A stretch of 64,000 bases of DNA, from positions 76,290,001-76,354,000 of the forward strand of contig CM077599.1 in the NCBI GenBank assembly GCA_039654915.1, given 5' to 3'. Position numbers and translations under genes: made by a program. The stretch comes from Aquilaria yunnanensis (lineage: Eukaryota > Streptophyta > Magnoliopsida > Malvales > Thymelaeaceae). Of this stretch, positions 36,090 through 47,807 are shown one piece after another. Every line of letters begins with the position of its first letter. Position 1 is the stretch's first letter. A model generated the notes under the pieces. That model was not told where the DNA came from. It saw only the letters and a list, made by a program, of their open reading frames with translations, and ran no database searches.

Positions 36090-36372
36090 TGTTGTGGAGA
36101 ATAGCACAAACAAGGGGATGAAATGCTCTACAAGAGCTTTTTCTGTGTTATTACTTGATGAACAACTGATGATTACATCAATAGAAATACTATCCTTATA
36201 ACGTTAATAGGCAACAAAATAGGAGATATAAAACTAACTCAGCTAACTTAACGCAACAGGACACTGACTTTGCCAACAAACTAAACAACAAAAACATCCT
36301 TTTATTTGACTTGTTCTTCACGCATTCTCAGGAGCTTTCTCTTGAATTAAGCTTTGAATCATCTCTTCAACA
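36090..36372 (-). repeat. 3' LTR of the Copia element
   Basis: 283 bp, TG/CA ends, preceded on the minus strand by the polypurine tract at 36,373-36,380. The stop codon of the polyprotein lies in its first bases, a usual arrangement for compact Copia elements. Confidence 0.93.
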
Positions 36373-39300
36373 CTCCCCCCTTAATTCAAAACTGGTGATG
36401 CAAAGTTTCCTTCGCATCTCCTCAAACTTTGATTGGAATAAGGCTTTAGTGAACATATCAGCAATTTGGACCTTTATTCTGCAAAACTTCAGTTTCACTT
36501 CTCCTTGAGCAACTAAATCCCTTATAAAATGATGTTTAATTTCTATGTGTTTGGTTCTTCCATGCATTACTGGGTTTTTGGTCATGGCTATAGCTGATGC
36601 ACTGTCACTTAGCAAGCTTGTGGCTTCAATCTGCTTATGCCCAAGATCACCTAGTAGATGTTTGATCCACACAGCTTGACAGGTAGCTGTACATGCAGCT
36701 ACATATTCTGCATCTGCTGACGACAAAGCTATTGTACTTTGTTTCTTAGATATCCAAGATATAGGTCCTGAACCGAGACTAAAGCAGTTTCCTGTGGTAC
36801 TTTTTCTGTCATCTTGAACACCAGCCCAATCACTGTCAGTGTAACCTTGTAACTGAACTTTAGGTACTTTAACATACTAGATACCAAAATCTCTAGTGGT
36901 TGCAACATACTTTAAGATCCTTTTGGCTGCTCCAAGATGATGCTTTGTAGGAGCATGCATAAATCTTGATATTAATCCAATAGAGAATGCAATGTCTGGT
37001 CGCGTGTGAGTAAGATAGATCAAACGTCCAACCAGGCTTCTGTATCTTCTTGCATCCGCTACCCCAGATCCATCCTCCTCCTTAAGTTTCTCACTAGTAT
37101 TCATAGAAGTCGAAACAGTGTTACATTGAGTCATATGAAATTGTTCTAGCATATCAGTAACATATTTTTCTTGAGATAGGAAAATACCATCTTGTGTTTG
37201 TTGTACTTTAAGTCCTAGGAAGTAATGCATCTCCCCAAGGTCAGTCATCTCGAATTCCTCCATCATATTCTTTTTAAAATCCATTAGGAGCGGCTGTGAG
37301 GATCCAATGTACAGTATATCATCAACATACAGGCTCATTATCACAATATCTTTAGAATTGAACTTCTTCAGGTAAAGTGTTGGCTCATTTGGACTCCTTT
37401 GAAATCCTTTATGTAAAAGAAATCATCAATTCTGCTATTCCAGGCTCAAGGAGCCTGCTTCAATCCATAAATAGCCTTTTTGAGCCTATAGACTTTGTCC
37501 TCTTCTCCTGGAATCACAAAACCAACTGGCTGATCAACATAGACTTCCTCCACCAGTTCTCCATTAAGAAAAGCTGTCTTAATATCAATTTGGTGTACTC
37601 TCCATTGATGTTGGGCTGCTAATGCAAGTATTAATCTTACTGTCTCAAAACGTGCAACTGGAGAGAAGGTTTCTTCATAGTCTACTCCATATTCTTGAGT
37701 AAACCCACATGCCACCAGCCTTGCTTTATGTTTCTGAATTTCACCATTTGAAAGAAACTTCATTTTGAATATCCATTTCAAGCTTACTATCTTCTTTCCT
37801 TCTGGTAGGCTTACTAGCTCTCATGTTTTGTTTTTCTTTATTGCTGCTACTTCTTCTTCCATAACTTCTCTCCAAACTTTAGTCTTCATGGCATCTTCAG
37901 CATTTATTGGATCACCAGTAAATAGAGCAAATGTTGAAGAGTAAACATCACTGAGTGACCTGGCTTTTCTTTAAGCACCATTTGCAGCGCAACCACTGGG
38001 GGAAGAACGAACTAGAGTGACTTGATCATCTCCATCTGATTCTTCATCATTCTTTTCCTCTTGCTCTTCATTGTTGACTTGAATCGTTGATGGGCTAGCT
38101 TCTTCCACATTCTTCCAGCTGCTGCATTCATCAAACTTCACGTCCCGACTAATGAGAATTTTCTTATTCTCAGGATCAAACACCTTGTAAGCTTTGGACA
38201 CTAAGCTGTAACCAACAAAGATGCATCTCTTGGACTTTTCATCTAATTTAGTTCTACCAGATGCAGTGAGTACATAACATACACACCCAAAGATGAGAAG
38301 ATGGCTTACAGAGGGCTTAGAATCATACTAGGATTCATATGGGGTTTGATTCAAAACTGCTCTTGTTGGTGACAGATTTATGATATACACAGCAGTTGCC
38401 ACTGCTTCAGCCCAGTATTTATCAGAGAGATCCTTGTTTTTCAGCATTGATCGTGCCATTTCTACAATGGTGCGATTCTTCCTTTCCGCAATCCCGTTCT
38501 GCTTAGGTGTATATGGAGCTGTCAACTCTCTTCTTATGCCTTCTTCATCACAGAACTCTTTAAACTCCTTTGAACAGATTTCTCCCCCTCGATCTGTTCT
38601 TAGAGTTTATAACTTTAGTGAGCCTTGTTTCTCAACCAAGGCCTTGAACTTCTTGAAGTATTCGAAGGCTTCTGTTTTCACAGTAAGAAAGTACACCCAA
38701 CTTAGTCTTGAGTAATCATCAACAAAGAGAATAAAGTACCTACTCCCAGCTAATGAAGTAGTCTTCATTGGTCCACATAGATCTGCATGGACTACTTCGA
38801 GTTTGGATGTAGCTTTCTTTGCCTGTCCAACAGGAAACGGTCTTCTGGTTTGCTTTCCTAATGCACATCCTTCACAGACATGATCTGGCTCTTTCACAAA
38901 TGGTAAGTCAGTTAGCATTTCTTTGTTGGTCAGTAACTGTAGTCCCTTGATATGTGGATGGCCATAGTGTTGATGCCACAACTCAGGCTCTTCAATTTTA
39001 CTAGTTATCATACACGTCTCATAACTGGTAAAATCAATGGGGGAACATTTTATTTTCAGTCATCTGAGCTGATAACACAAGCTCTCCTGAACTCATTTTT
39101 ACCACACAAGTTCCTTTTTTAAATGTGACACTTGATCCCCCTTAAACCAACTGACCAACACTAATCAGATTATGTGTCAGACCAGGAGCATACTGAACAT
39201 TTCTAATTAGCTTTTCCTTACCATTTACAGAAATACCAACCGTACCTTTTCCTTCAACTTGAACTTGATTGTCACTACCAAGCCTCACTTGAGTTTTAAT

Positions 39301-40225
39301 TGAAGCATCCAACTCTTTAAATTTGTCTTTGTCTCCATTTAGATGATTGGAACATGCACTGTCTAGGAACCAAATGTCTTTGGAGGAGTTATGAGTGTTT
39401 GCATGGGTCATGAACAAACAATCATCGTGTTCTTCTGTTTTTTTTTGTAAATTTTGCTTGTCCTTTCTTGCTTTAGCAATCATCTTCCTTATGGCCAAAC
39501 TTCTTGGAAAATGTGCATTGCATGCTGCTGCCGCGACTTCTTCCTCTGAATTCGCCTCTACCTCTATAGCTCTTCCTTTTTCGTTCTCCTTAAGTCTGGA
39601 AGGCTTGTTCCTCTTCCTTGGCTGCATATCTGTTGATTCTGGCCTCATGTGTCTAAAGCGACCTCATGAGTTCATCCACAGTCAAGGTGGATAGGCCTTT
39701 GGACTCTTCAATAGCAGCTACAACGTGATCAAATTTGGAAGACAAGCTTTTGAGAATTTTAGCCACAATTGTCTCATCGCTTATCTTGTCGCCATATGTC
39801 CGCATCTAACTCACAATCTTTGACACCCTTGCAAGGAAGTCCTGGACTGACTCATTGTTCCTCATGCTGGATGTCTCAAAATCTTTTTTGAAGAATTGGA
39901 GCTTTACTGTCATCACCTTGGATGAACCTTGGTACTCAACTTTAAGGATATTCCAAGCTTATTTTGCTGTAGTTGCAGCAGCAATTCTGGAGAAGATGGT
40001 TTCATCTACAGCTCGTTGGATGAAGAAAAGAACTTTTGTATCCTTTTTTAGAATTTCATAATTCGCTCTTTCTTCTGACTCTCCTTCATCATATCTAGTT
40101 TCTATAAGATCCCACAGATCCTGTAATCTGAAGAGAGTTTTCATCTTTATGCTCCAGTATTCGTATGATTCACCTTTGAAGATGGGGATTTACAGCTGAG
40201 CCACATTCACTGCATAATTGGCCAT
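36367..40225 (-). pseudogene. Decayed Copia Gag-Pol polyprotein
   Basis: Minus-strand order from the ATG at 40,225: Gag of the UBN2 type (EYWSIKMKTLFRLQDLWDL), protease with DSACSNH at about 39,370, GAG-pre-integrase with CEGCALGKQTRRPF at about 38,860, integrase core (VVHADLCGPM ... FVDDYSRLSWVYF) near 38,770, reverse transcriptase in two pieces (37,446-37,781 and 36,877-37,344, the latter with YVDDIL), and RNase H (36,367-36,726). An early stop (CAA to TAA at the twelfth codon) and several further stops and frameshifts separate these pieces. The domain order PR-INT-RT-RH is that of Copia. It cannot move on its own. Confidence 0.92.
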
Positions 40226-40279
40226 TTGCTGACTGGTTTCGCAAAAAGCCTGGGTTACAGCATGGATATGATACCACAA

Positions 40280-40562
40280 TGTTGTGGAGAATATCACAAA
40301 CAAGGAGATGAAATGCTCTGCAAGAGCTTTTTTTGTGTTATTACTTGATGAACAACTGATGATTACATCAATAGAAATACTATCCTTATAATGTTAACAA
40401 GTAACAAAATAGGAGATATAAAACTAACTCAGCTAACTTAACACAACAGGACACTGACTTTGCTAACAAACTAAACAACAAAAACATCATTTTATTTGAC
40501 TTGTTCTTCACGCATTTTCAGGAGCTTTTTCTTGACTTAAGCTTTGAATAATCTCTTCAACA
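40280..40562 (-). repeat. 5' LTR of the Copia element
   Basis: 283 bp, aligned without gaps to the 3' LTR with about 15 substitutions, most of them transitions. Its outer edge abuts the TCCTT target duplication and the 5' part of the F-box pseudogene. Confidence 0.93.
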
Positions 40563-40731
40563 TCCTTGTAGCTCGAGGAAATTTGAAGGAAGGCATAGGA
40601 TGGGTTCGGAGATGGCAAGAAGGGCGCCAGGAGGTGCAAACTGATTGGAAGCGGAGGAGATCAACATTGCCGAAGAAGCGTTTGGATATTAAAACTAGAA
40701 TGTCGAGTGGTAGTCCGGACTAGTCCGCCAT

Positions 40732-41938
40732 CGACGTACGATTCAAGTTTGCTAAGATGCAAACTCTTTAAAAAGAAAAGATGAGGAGTCGATGAAAACT
40801 CCCAGGAACTAATGACTAAACATTTTTAAACTTGTCTACCAAATCAATTTTTGTAATTTCCCCCTTTCCAGATCAGCCACAGAATTGCCATTGATCTGAC
40901 CTCCTTTAAATTGAATGTCCCAAAAGAAGAGGTATGCACGAAACCCGATCAACTCGTAAACTGCATAAACTGATCCATACCAGAACGATGATATATGGTT
41001 TTATGCGGTTTCGATTATAGTCCAGATTTAGAAATCTTAAAACCGAATATTATATGGTGCGGTTACAGTTTTTTAATGTCATAACCGGTAAAAACCACAC
41101 CGGCTCAATAGAAGATATCTAATCCAATATAAATTAAAATTATATACCTATTTGGCTAATTCTCTCCCACTTTTAATCTCTAATTTTATCATTTAAAACT
41201 AATTTCTTAAACCAAAAATTAAAGTCCAATACTTAAAGGAAAGCTCAATCCATATTGATAGTTACAAAAATTTTATTGACATTATTTATTTTGTGTTTTC
41301 ACAGAGTTCTCTGCAAAACCACCTAAGTCTCATTTTTCAGCTAATGTCAATGGTAATTGAAATGTTTTTCTTGCATTTATCTTCTAGGTAATGATGCATA
41401 TTTTTTTTTTACTTTTGTTTTTCTAACTCATTCAAATATAATAAATTGATGGTGTTTTATTCGGTTGTGGATTATGTTTTTTTGTATCATTGTGTATAGG
41501 CTAGTACACACCAGCATATAGAAAGAGATGGCAACAGCCTTCTTTTTACCGTTTTGCCTCTAGTACCAAGATGTTCCAACCATAACGGTTGATATGGTAT
41601 AGAATTCAAAACCCTAAAAATCCCATTTTGTTTGAAACTTTAATTTAGCCTCTTAGGCTAAATCAGGCAAAAGCCTTCCAAATTTTTCTTTTGCCTTTTT
41701 CATTTACTACTCAATGTCTTGGATCTTCAAAAATAGCCACAAAAAATATCGACCAATAGAATGGCAATATCGATCAAAGGAATATCAATACTGACCAAAC
41801 AAACAGCAATTGTGAAGTGACAAAGGAATACCAACAAAATAAACAATATAATAAGATAAAATGAATAGCAATATCGAATAAACAAAGAAGAAATGACAAT
41901 TGTGATAATTATGACAAAATGCTACTCTCTTTCTCTCT
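40732..41938. repeat. 5' flank of the F-box pseudogene, then left edge of block copy 2
   Basis: 40,732-40,925 matches 58,490-58,685 (gcaaactctttaaaaagaa, gatcagccacag). From about 41,498 the DNA matches 12,302-13,060, so the junction between the two tandem F-box blocks lies between about 40,930 and 41,498. No gene recognised in between. Confidence 0.75.
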
Positions 41939-42349
41939 TAGAGGTGGGATGCGGGCCGACCTGACCCGGGACCGGCTAGGCCTGGGCTTGGGTCAAGGAG
42001 GATTGGGAACGGCCCGGTACCAGGTGGGGCGGGTTTGACTTTTTTTTTTTGTACAAAAAAATTAGAAACATAATTAATTGTATTTGTGATAAATATTTTT
42101 AAGAAAAAATACCACATCCAGTGTAAGTTTTATTAAGTTAAAAAGCCAAATAGCACTTACAAATAATCAGAACGGGCCTTACATTTTCAAATGACAAAAC
42201 ATTCCAAAAATGATGAAAAATAGAAACCTATGATCTGTGTTTAACAGTATAATCAGATCAAATATAAACTGCATGTATGATTGAAAAAAAAAATTCAAGT
42301 CTCGATATTGGATATTACCTATTCATTCGAACTTCTTTGGTTTTGCTGC

Positions 42350-45300
42350 CGAAGTACTGCGAGACCCCAATCTCAGTTGTACACGTATACTTTTACCACC
42401 TCAGCTGTCAATTTTGATCATTTCTCCGATATCACCTGTTTCCCTGCACTAAACACTGCCTCAGATAATATGGTGGATACTGAACGGCAAGAATCTCCTA
42501 TGCGATTATCGACAAGATCGGAAACCTTGATCTCTTTTGTTTACACCACCCCAATATGTCAACGTCGCTTGTCGCAAATGATGTGTTGGAATAGTCATCG
42601 ACCTTAACTAATTCCGATATCGTTGGTCGTGGTCATTTAAGCATTTGAAGGGCTGGGTTGAACCTTGATGAGATTGATCTCTTTGGAGGCGATTCGGATC
42701 TTATCTTATCTGAATGTCACTCACAATATAACTTGTAAAAAGAATGCAAGTACTCAGAAGCAGTAGCAGATATAGCCAAAACATTTTATGAGACATTTCT
42801 AAATAAATATGAAAATTTCCTTCAAATAATGTTGTTGTGCCTGTTAATTTAACATATGGGTCAAGCAAAGAAGCAACTAAAAAAATAGGTGGAATGTTTA
42901 CGAAATACTGGAGCCACTTAACCCGCATGGCTTCGACAGTTAGTTTTAATAACTCATCATCTTTAAACTGATGTAAAGCATATCTAATGTTCCTTAATTG
43001 AAGTAAAACTTGATGAATGGTTGGGTAGTAAACACTAGAGAAAAATTCAGTAGCCTCATAAAAAAACTTTAGCAATTCATTGGTTTTTGGAACATTTTTC
43101 CCAAACTTCAGTTATAAGAAATTCACAACTTATTTTTAAGTTCATGAAATGCATCAACAAATTTGCATACGGGAAAGCATCTTGTAACATCAAATATGTG
43201 AAGTTCCAAACGAGTTAGGCAATCCAATTTAAACCGTTTCCAAGAAAACTCTTTTCAATTTTCAAAACAAAAGTTTTTAAATTCACGAAACATAGCAGAT
43301 CTTGATTTCAAATATATTAATGAGTTCCAAATAGGCAGAATTTCATTTTGGAGAACTTCTAAACCCTTTTGCACACAAAGGTTCAAAATATGACACATCA
43401 CACATGTATCTAATGTGAAAGAATGCACCGTTGAAAGATAGTTTCAATATTTGACTGAAAAGGTGAGCGGCAACATCATTGTTTAAAGCATTATCAAATT
43501 AAATGCACAGGACTTTATCAGCACAAAAATAATCACGTGAAGTTTCTAAGAAACAATTGAATATATAATGATCACTATGATCCGTTTCAATGACCCTAAA
43601 TAACAAAATTCATTGTTGCATAATCCAATCAGAATCAATCTAATAAGAAGTAACACAATAAAAAAATTAACCTATAAGTAATGTCCACATATCAGAAGTG
43701 AATGCCACACAATGATCAAGAGCAGAAAAATAGGCTTGTAAATTTAACTTTTTGGCTTTAAATAATCTAAAGTTTTCTTTCCTAGCAGTTTTCCTAGACA
43801 CTTTTTTAAATGCAGGATTTAATTGTAATTTTATCCAAGATTCTAGATGCATATCTTCAACTTGTGAAAAAAAGGTTTTTCGGTAAGCATTATCCAATTT
43901 ACCATGCCTTCTCTACAATACTGTTGGTTAAAATGAAAAATACCTGGCCCGTCGGCACTAGTTGTAGACTCAAGTTGTGTTTGTCCTCCAGAACTAGTGT
44001 CGGCACTGAGGACGATGTTAGGATGCTGATTTTCAATATGTCGCTTCTGTTGAGTTTCGGGAGCCAAACAGCGCAACGGAATTTAACCGAAACCCTCTAG
44101 GATTCAAGTGAAACGGGGTAAACCGGGTGTTCGAAAATTTTCATTCCTAATTTTCGATTGAGATCTCTCACTCAACAGTAGAGTCGAATCACAAAACCTG
44201 AACAGTTAGCGTGTTCAAGCTCTTTATGGTATCCATACGAGCCTCTCCGAATCACCATGCTTCCACCACGTCCCGGCAGATGCGTTTCTCTTGCGCTCGC
44301 AGTGCTAGCTTGCATCCTCCAACGAATTGCAAGAAAAGAGTGCGGCTGTCCTTTTAGGAGGCTAGGGCAAGGAGACCTGCGAATTTCTCACTAAAAGTTG
44401 TATTTATAATGAGACTCAACTTCCAGGCCTAATGGGTTTCAAAGCCCTAATCCAATTAGGCTTTAATTTCGGGCTTAATAATGGCTCAACTCTTGGGCCC
44501 ATTATTAATACGAAATTAAAGTGAAACCATAACCCAAATAATTAGCTCATGCACTCTAATGATCCAAATAGCTCTATGTGTGCGACCCAATAGGCTCTTA
44601 CCACGTTGGCAATGATCATAAATTACATTAATGATCATAAGCAATGAGCGGTGTCTAACAACACATCATTGCTACCCAAGTGACAAGATTGTCGGTGATT
44701 CGACTAAATCTTTATGATTATCACCGATATATGTTATTGTCCCTTTGTCCAAGATAGCAAAGACTAAGTATGAGATATGGAATGTGTCACTCTCGTATAG
44801 CCTAATCTTTAGTTTCTTGATTACCGAGTAAACCAACTTAAACTGATGACATTAATATCGTATATCAACTCATCCGAGTATGGTCATTTCTAAGTCTTAC
44901 TCTAATAAGGGGCTTGAAGATATCACTCCCATTACATGGGAGGAACAAATCCCATCTTGATCATATAAATCCCTCCGCATAATATGTGACATACCCAATG
45001 ACCTCCTTCAAATTCACTCAGTTACGAGTAACAAAGGAAAGTATCAAAGTATATGACTCACATGTAGGGAACCTTGATGATCTTAGGTTAAAAGACTACA
45101 TATACCATGATCACTATGAGAATCACTTATGGCACTCATATGACGATTCATGTAGTGTTCTCATGGTGAGTTGATCCAGTACACAAGTTCTCCAACTTGT
45201 ACCCTTATGCAGACTACATATCTCATATTAGTCTCCACATATGTTAGCTGTTATGTATTATTGGAACCCGCTCCACAATAATACTAGACCAGGGACGTTT

Positions 45301-45883
45301 GAGAATATCATTATTCTAGGGTCATAATTATGTTTATTACATTACGTAGAAATAAAACAACAAACATAATTGCTGGATTAATGCCGTAATAAAATATCAT
45401 GACTCAATGTGCACAAAATACAATCATCTCATAATTGGCTTTTGGGCACAACACTAACAGCTTCAGCGTTTCAATGCCAAAATTCTTTTTATGCACCAAT
45501 TGTTTACCGTAATGTTTGCATTTCCCGTACCTTGACTCCTCTTTGTGTATGAGCTCATAATGCTCCCAAACTCAAACAGTTAGTCTCGAGGATTTACCTT
45601 GTCTTTAGGTTTCCTCTACAGGAGGTCTATGACTTGTCGGCATCGGTTGTGTTGGCGGATTCCCCGCCGTCATTGCATCCAACTTTTCAACTTCATCATC
45701 CAATAATTTATTGTCGAGTCCCAAATCATAATTCGTCATATTAATTCCGGCATCATCGTCATGCAACTCTTTAATTGATATGCCTTTATTGGCGGGCCAA
45801 AAACGACGAAAGAATAAGCCTTGGAGGCCAGTTGTGTGAGAAGATGAACTTTCTGTCACCTTGCCATTTCCTCTTGAAGCCAT
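42350..45883 (-). pseudogene. Broken hAT transposase (BED zinc finger, RICESLEEPER-like)
   Basis: Minus-strand pieces in order: N-terminal open frame 45,605-45,883, BED finger remnant (KCKHYGKQL ... LKRHIENQH; the second finger cysteine is lost), a block with CVAFTSDMWT (43,667-43,897), the central region (FYEATEFFSSVYYPTIHQVL and FVNIPPIFLVASLLDP, 42,701-43,075), and a C-terminal hAT dimerisation remnant (DVDILGWCKQKRSRFPILS) near 42,530. The frame is lost several times, and a solo LTR sits inside the BED finger. It cannot make a transposase. Confidence 0.85.
44048..45459 (-). mobile_element. Solo LTR, 1,412 bp, inside the hAT zinc finger
   Basis: Begins TGTTGAGTTTCGGG and ends CACAACACTAACA on the plus strand, with a perfect 5-bp target duplication GCTTC (44,043-44,047 and 45,460-45,464). 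Removing it rejoins the finger phrase ETLKRHIENQH of the hAT transposase. No internal coding. Orientation is inferred as minus from TGTTAGTGTTGTGCCC, a common LTR start. Family uncertain (Copia likely). Confidence 0.9.
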
Positions 45884-46492
45884 GAGTCACGAACTAATAA
45901 TAGTAATTAATGCAAATTAAGAAGAGATTTTGAAGATATTAGGGTGAGATTAGTAAGAAATTTGGAAGTGATTAAGAAAAAAGCTCAAATGCTTGAGAGA
46001 ATATAGTAGAGGAAGAATAAAGATTGAGTGGTGATATAAGGATAGAGTGAAAATGACATTGGTATTTATAGGGGAGGGCAAAAAAATATTTGAACCAAAA
46101 AGTCCTCAAATTTTAGTTGTTGGGAGGGGTGAAAATAGAATTTTTAGGGCTAAAATATAGCGGAAAACCATTGAAGGACATATATTGTAATTAACCCACT
46201 TTTTTTAAACTTTTTGCAGGTTGCCATTTATGACCATTGCACCACAAGCCCGGACTAGCCGGGCCAATTTTCAGGGCAGGGCAAGGGCGGTTCGGGTCAC
46301 AGATCGGGTCGAGTTCAATTCTGGATCAGGGCGAGCCGTTTTGCACCATTCTGCTTTTTCATACCCATATTTGACCCCAATATTTAGCGGGTTTTTGCCA
46401 AGGCAGGATAGGTCGGATTTGATCGGGGCGGGGCAAGGTTGACTTCCGGGCTGGTCCTTGTTTGAGCCAGGTTGACCTGGCCCCCACCTCTA

Positions 46493-46658
46493 CTCTCTCT
46501 CTCTCTCTCTCCTCACTTGCGAATTGTCGCTCCCAACATATCATTTTGTTGTTCTAGAACAATTATTGTTCATTTACAGGAACCCTCAGAAAACAGAAGA
46601 CAATCACCATTCAAATCGAGAACGTGCCAACTGCACCTTCTTTAAGCCCTCTGCTGGT
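46493..46658. repeat. 3' flank of F-box copy 4
   Basis: A (CT)n run, then DNA matching 16,610-16,783. It is the proximal downstream region of the minus-strand gene at 46,659. Confidence 0.7.
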
Positions 46659-47807
46659 CTAGAATTGCACCCTGCCAAGCCATTCAGGCGGTGGCAAAAT
46701 TAAAAACTTGAACTCATTAGAAAAATGTTCCAGAGGGCATATTTCACCCTTCTCCAAATCATACACATACACGCTTCTTTTGCCTCCATTTCCACTGAGC
46801 TTAACATCTCCGTAAACTTGGTTTGAGCCGACAGCGAAGTAGATGAAGTTCCCTCTCGGCCACCCGAGTTGTGATGCTGGCGCAGAAAAGGACCCAACTT
46901 CCCCAAGAAACAGCACTTCATCTTCCAAACTCTTGGCCTCCTCCCATTTGCTTCTGCCTGCATCCAGCTTGTGAATCCGGAACGCAAGCTCCTTCACACC
47001 ATCTCCTAAATCTGCAGCAGAACCTGGATTTGTCACGTATGAATCCATTTCGACCAGCAGCAACTCACCTCCAGATTCAACCAAAAACCTCCTTGAGTTA
47101 GTTTTTGCACCAGCAGGATCAAGAGGGCTCAAGTTTGCATAGGGGTCAACCATGAAAGTCCTTCCTTGTTCATCAACTGCATAAAAATTGCCATTGAAGG
47201 AAGCCATATCTGTGACCCCTCTCGTGTTCCTCAGTTTGATCCAATCTGTATCTGTGGACCGAAAAAGAGCCAGATCTCCATCGAAATGGTGGGCAAGCAA
47301 GGCAAAGGAGTTGCTCTCCGATCCCACCTGCCGGATTATTGCAACCCTCTTGACACGTTTCCTCGTCCAGGGCGCCAAGCAATGAGGCATGAACACCGTT
47401 GTGACGCCGACATATTCATTAACCAACTCAAGAACATGACACTTCTGCAAATCTAATACTCTGTTCTTAAAGGAATAGAGGAGTCTGTCGGCTGAAAATG
47501 GACAATATATTTCCATTCTCCCAAAGGAAACTGTGCTGGACTTGAGCAGAAGCCAGGACTGGTCGTACCCATGGATCAATCTGACGAGAAAGACAGTTCT
47601 TCGTTGAAGACAGAAAGAGTATGTGGGGCTGCCTCCGTTCCTTGTGGCTCGAGGAAATTTGAAGGAAGGCATAGGATGGGTTCGGAGAGGGCAAGAGGAG
47701 CGCCAGGAGGTGCAAACCGACCGGAATCGGAGGAGATCAACATCGCCGGAGATGCGTCTGGATATTGAAGAGAGAATTTCGAATGGGAGTTGGGACCAGT
47801 CCGCCAT
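46659..47807 (-). CDS. F-box/DUF295 protein, SKIP23-like (copy 4)
   Basis: An intact single-exon gene of 382 residues from the ATG of MADWSQLPFEIL; the frame's upstream extension begins at a TTG and is not used here. The F-box spans about residues 2-40. The DUF295 body has HCLAPWTRKRVKRVAII, LFRSTDTDW, VDPYANLSPLDPAG and the closing LGWPRGNFIYFAVGSNQVYG block. It ends PPEWLGRVQF. It shares 5' and 3' flanks with copy 2 (16,784-17,926) and so is its block-duplication partner. It differs from that copy by an extra R in AIIRQVGSE and an extra P before EWLG. Predicted SCF substrate adaptor; target unknown. No lesions. Confidence 0.9.
   Translation of the reverse strand: MADWSQLPFEILSSISRRISGDVDLLRFRSVCTSWRSSCPLRTHPMPSFKFPRATRNGGSPTYSFCLQRRTVFLVRLIHGYDQSWLLLKSSTVSFGRMEIYCPFSADRLLYSFKNRVLDLQKCHVLELVNEYVGVTTVFMPHCLAPWTRKRVKRVAIIRQVGSESNSFALLAHHFDGDLALFRSTDTDWIKLRNTRGVTDMASFNGNFYAVDEQGRTFMVDPYANLSPLDPAGAKTNSRRFLVESGGELLLVEMDSYVTNPGSAADLGDGVKELAFRIHKLDAGRSKWEEAKSLEDEVLFLGEVGSFSAPASQLGWPRGNFIYFAVGSNQVYGDVKLSGNGGKRSVYVYDLEKGEICPLEHFSNEFKFLILPPPEWLGRVQF

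Larger units (their letters stand above)
36090..40562 (-). mobile_element. Full-length Copia LTR retrotransposon, 4,473 bp, in the F-box pseudogene
   Basis: Two 283-bp LTRs (TGTTGTGG ... TTCAACA) flank a complete but decayed interior. A 5-bp target duplication TCCTT borders it (36,085-36,089 and 40,563-40,567); removing the element restores the gttccttgt run of the intact F-box genes. On the minus strand a primer-binding site starting TGGTATCA follows the 5' LTR, as for initiator tRNA-Met priming, and a polypurine tract GGGGGGAG lies just before the 3' LTR. By eye the LTRs differ at about 15 of 283 positions, so the insertion is not recent. Confidence 0.95.
35115..40731 (-). pseudogene. F-box/DUF295 pseudogene split by a Copia element (copy 3)
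   Basis: The 3' part (35,115-36,089) and 5' part (40,563-40,731) together match the intact 382-residue copies. Lesions by comparison with copies 4 and 5: TGG to TAG at the fourth codon (40,720-40,722), the 4.5-kb Copia insertion between the F-box and the body, a 9-bp deletion near 35,907, GAG to TAG at 35,882-35,884, GAG to TAG at 35,519-35,521, and a 4-bp deletion near 35,238 that shifts the reading frame in the last domain. The 5' and 3' flanks match copy 5 (57,341-58,489), so this was its duplicate partner. With three nonsense codons it cannot encode a functional adaptor. Confidence 0.93.
41939..46492 (-). mobile_element. Decayed hAT transposon with a nested solo LTR
   Basis: Terminal inverted repeat TAGAGGTGGG at 41,939 and its reverse complement cccacctcta ending at 46,492, with GC-rich subterminal DNA on both sides. 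Flanks ttctctct and ctctctct agree at 7 of 8 bases, fitting an 8-bp target duplication in a CT-rich site. The transposase is on the minus strand and broken. Without the nested LTR the element is about 3.1 kb, a usual hAT size. The paralogous block at 13-16.7 kb lacks it. Confidence 0.85.
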
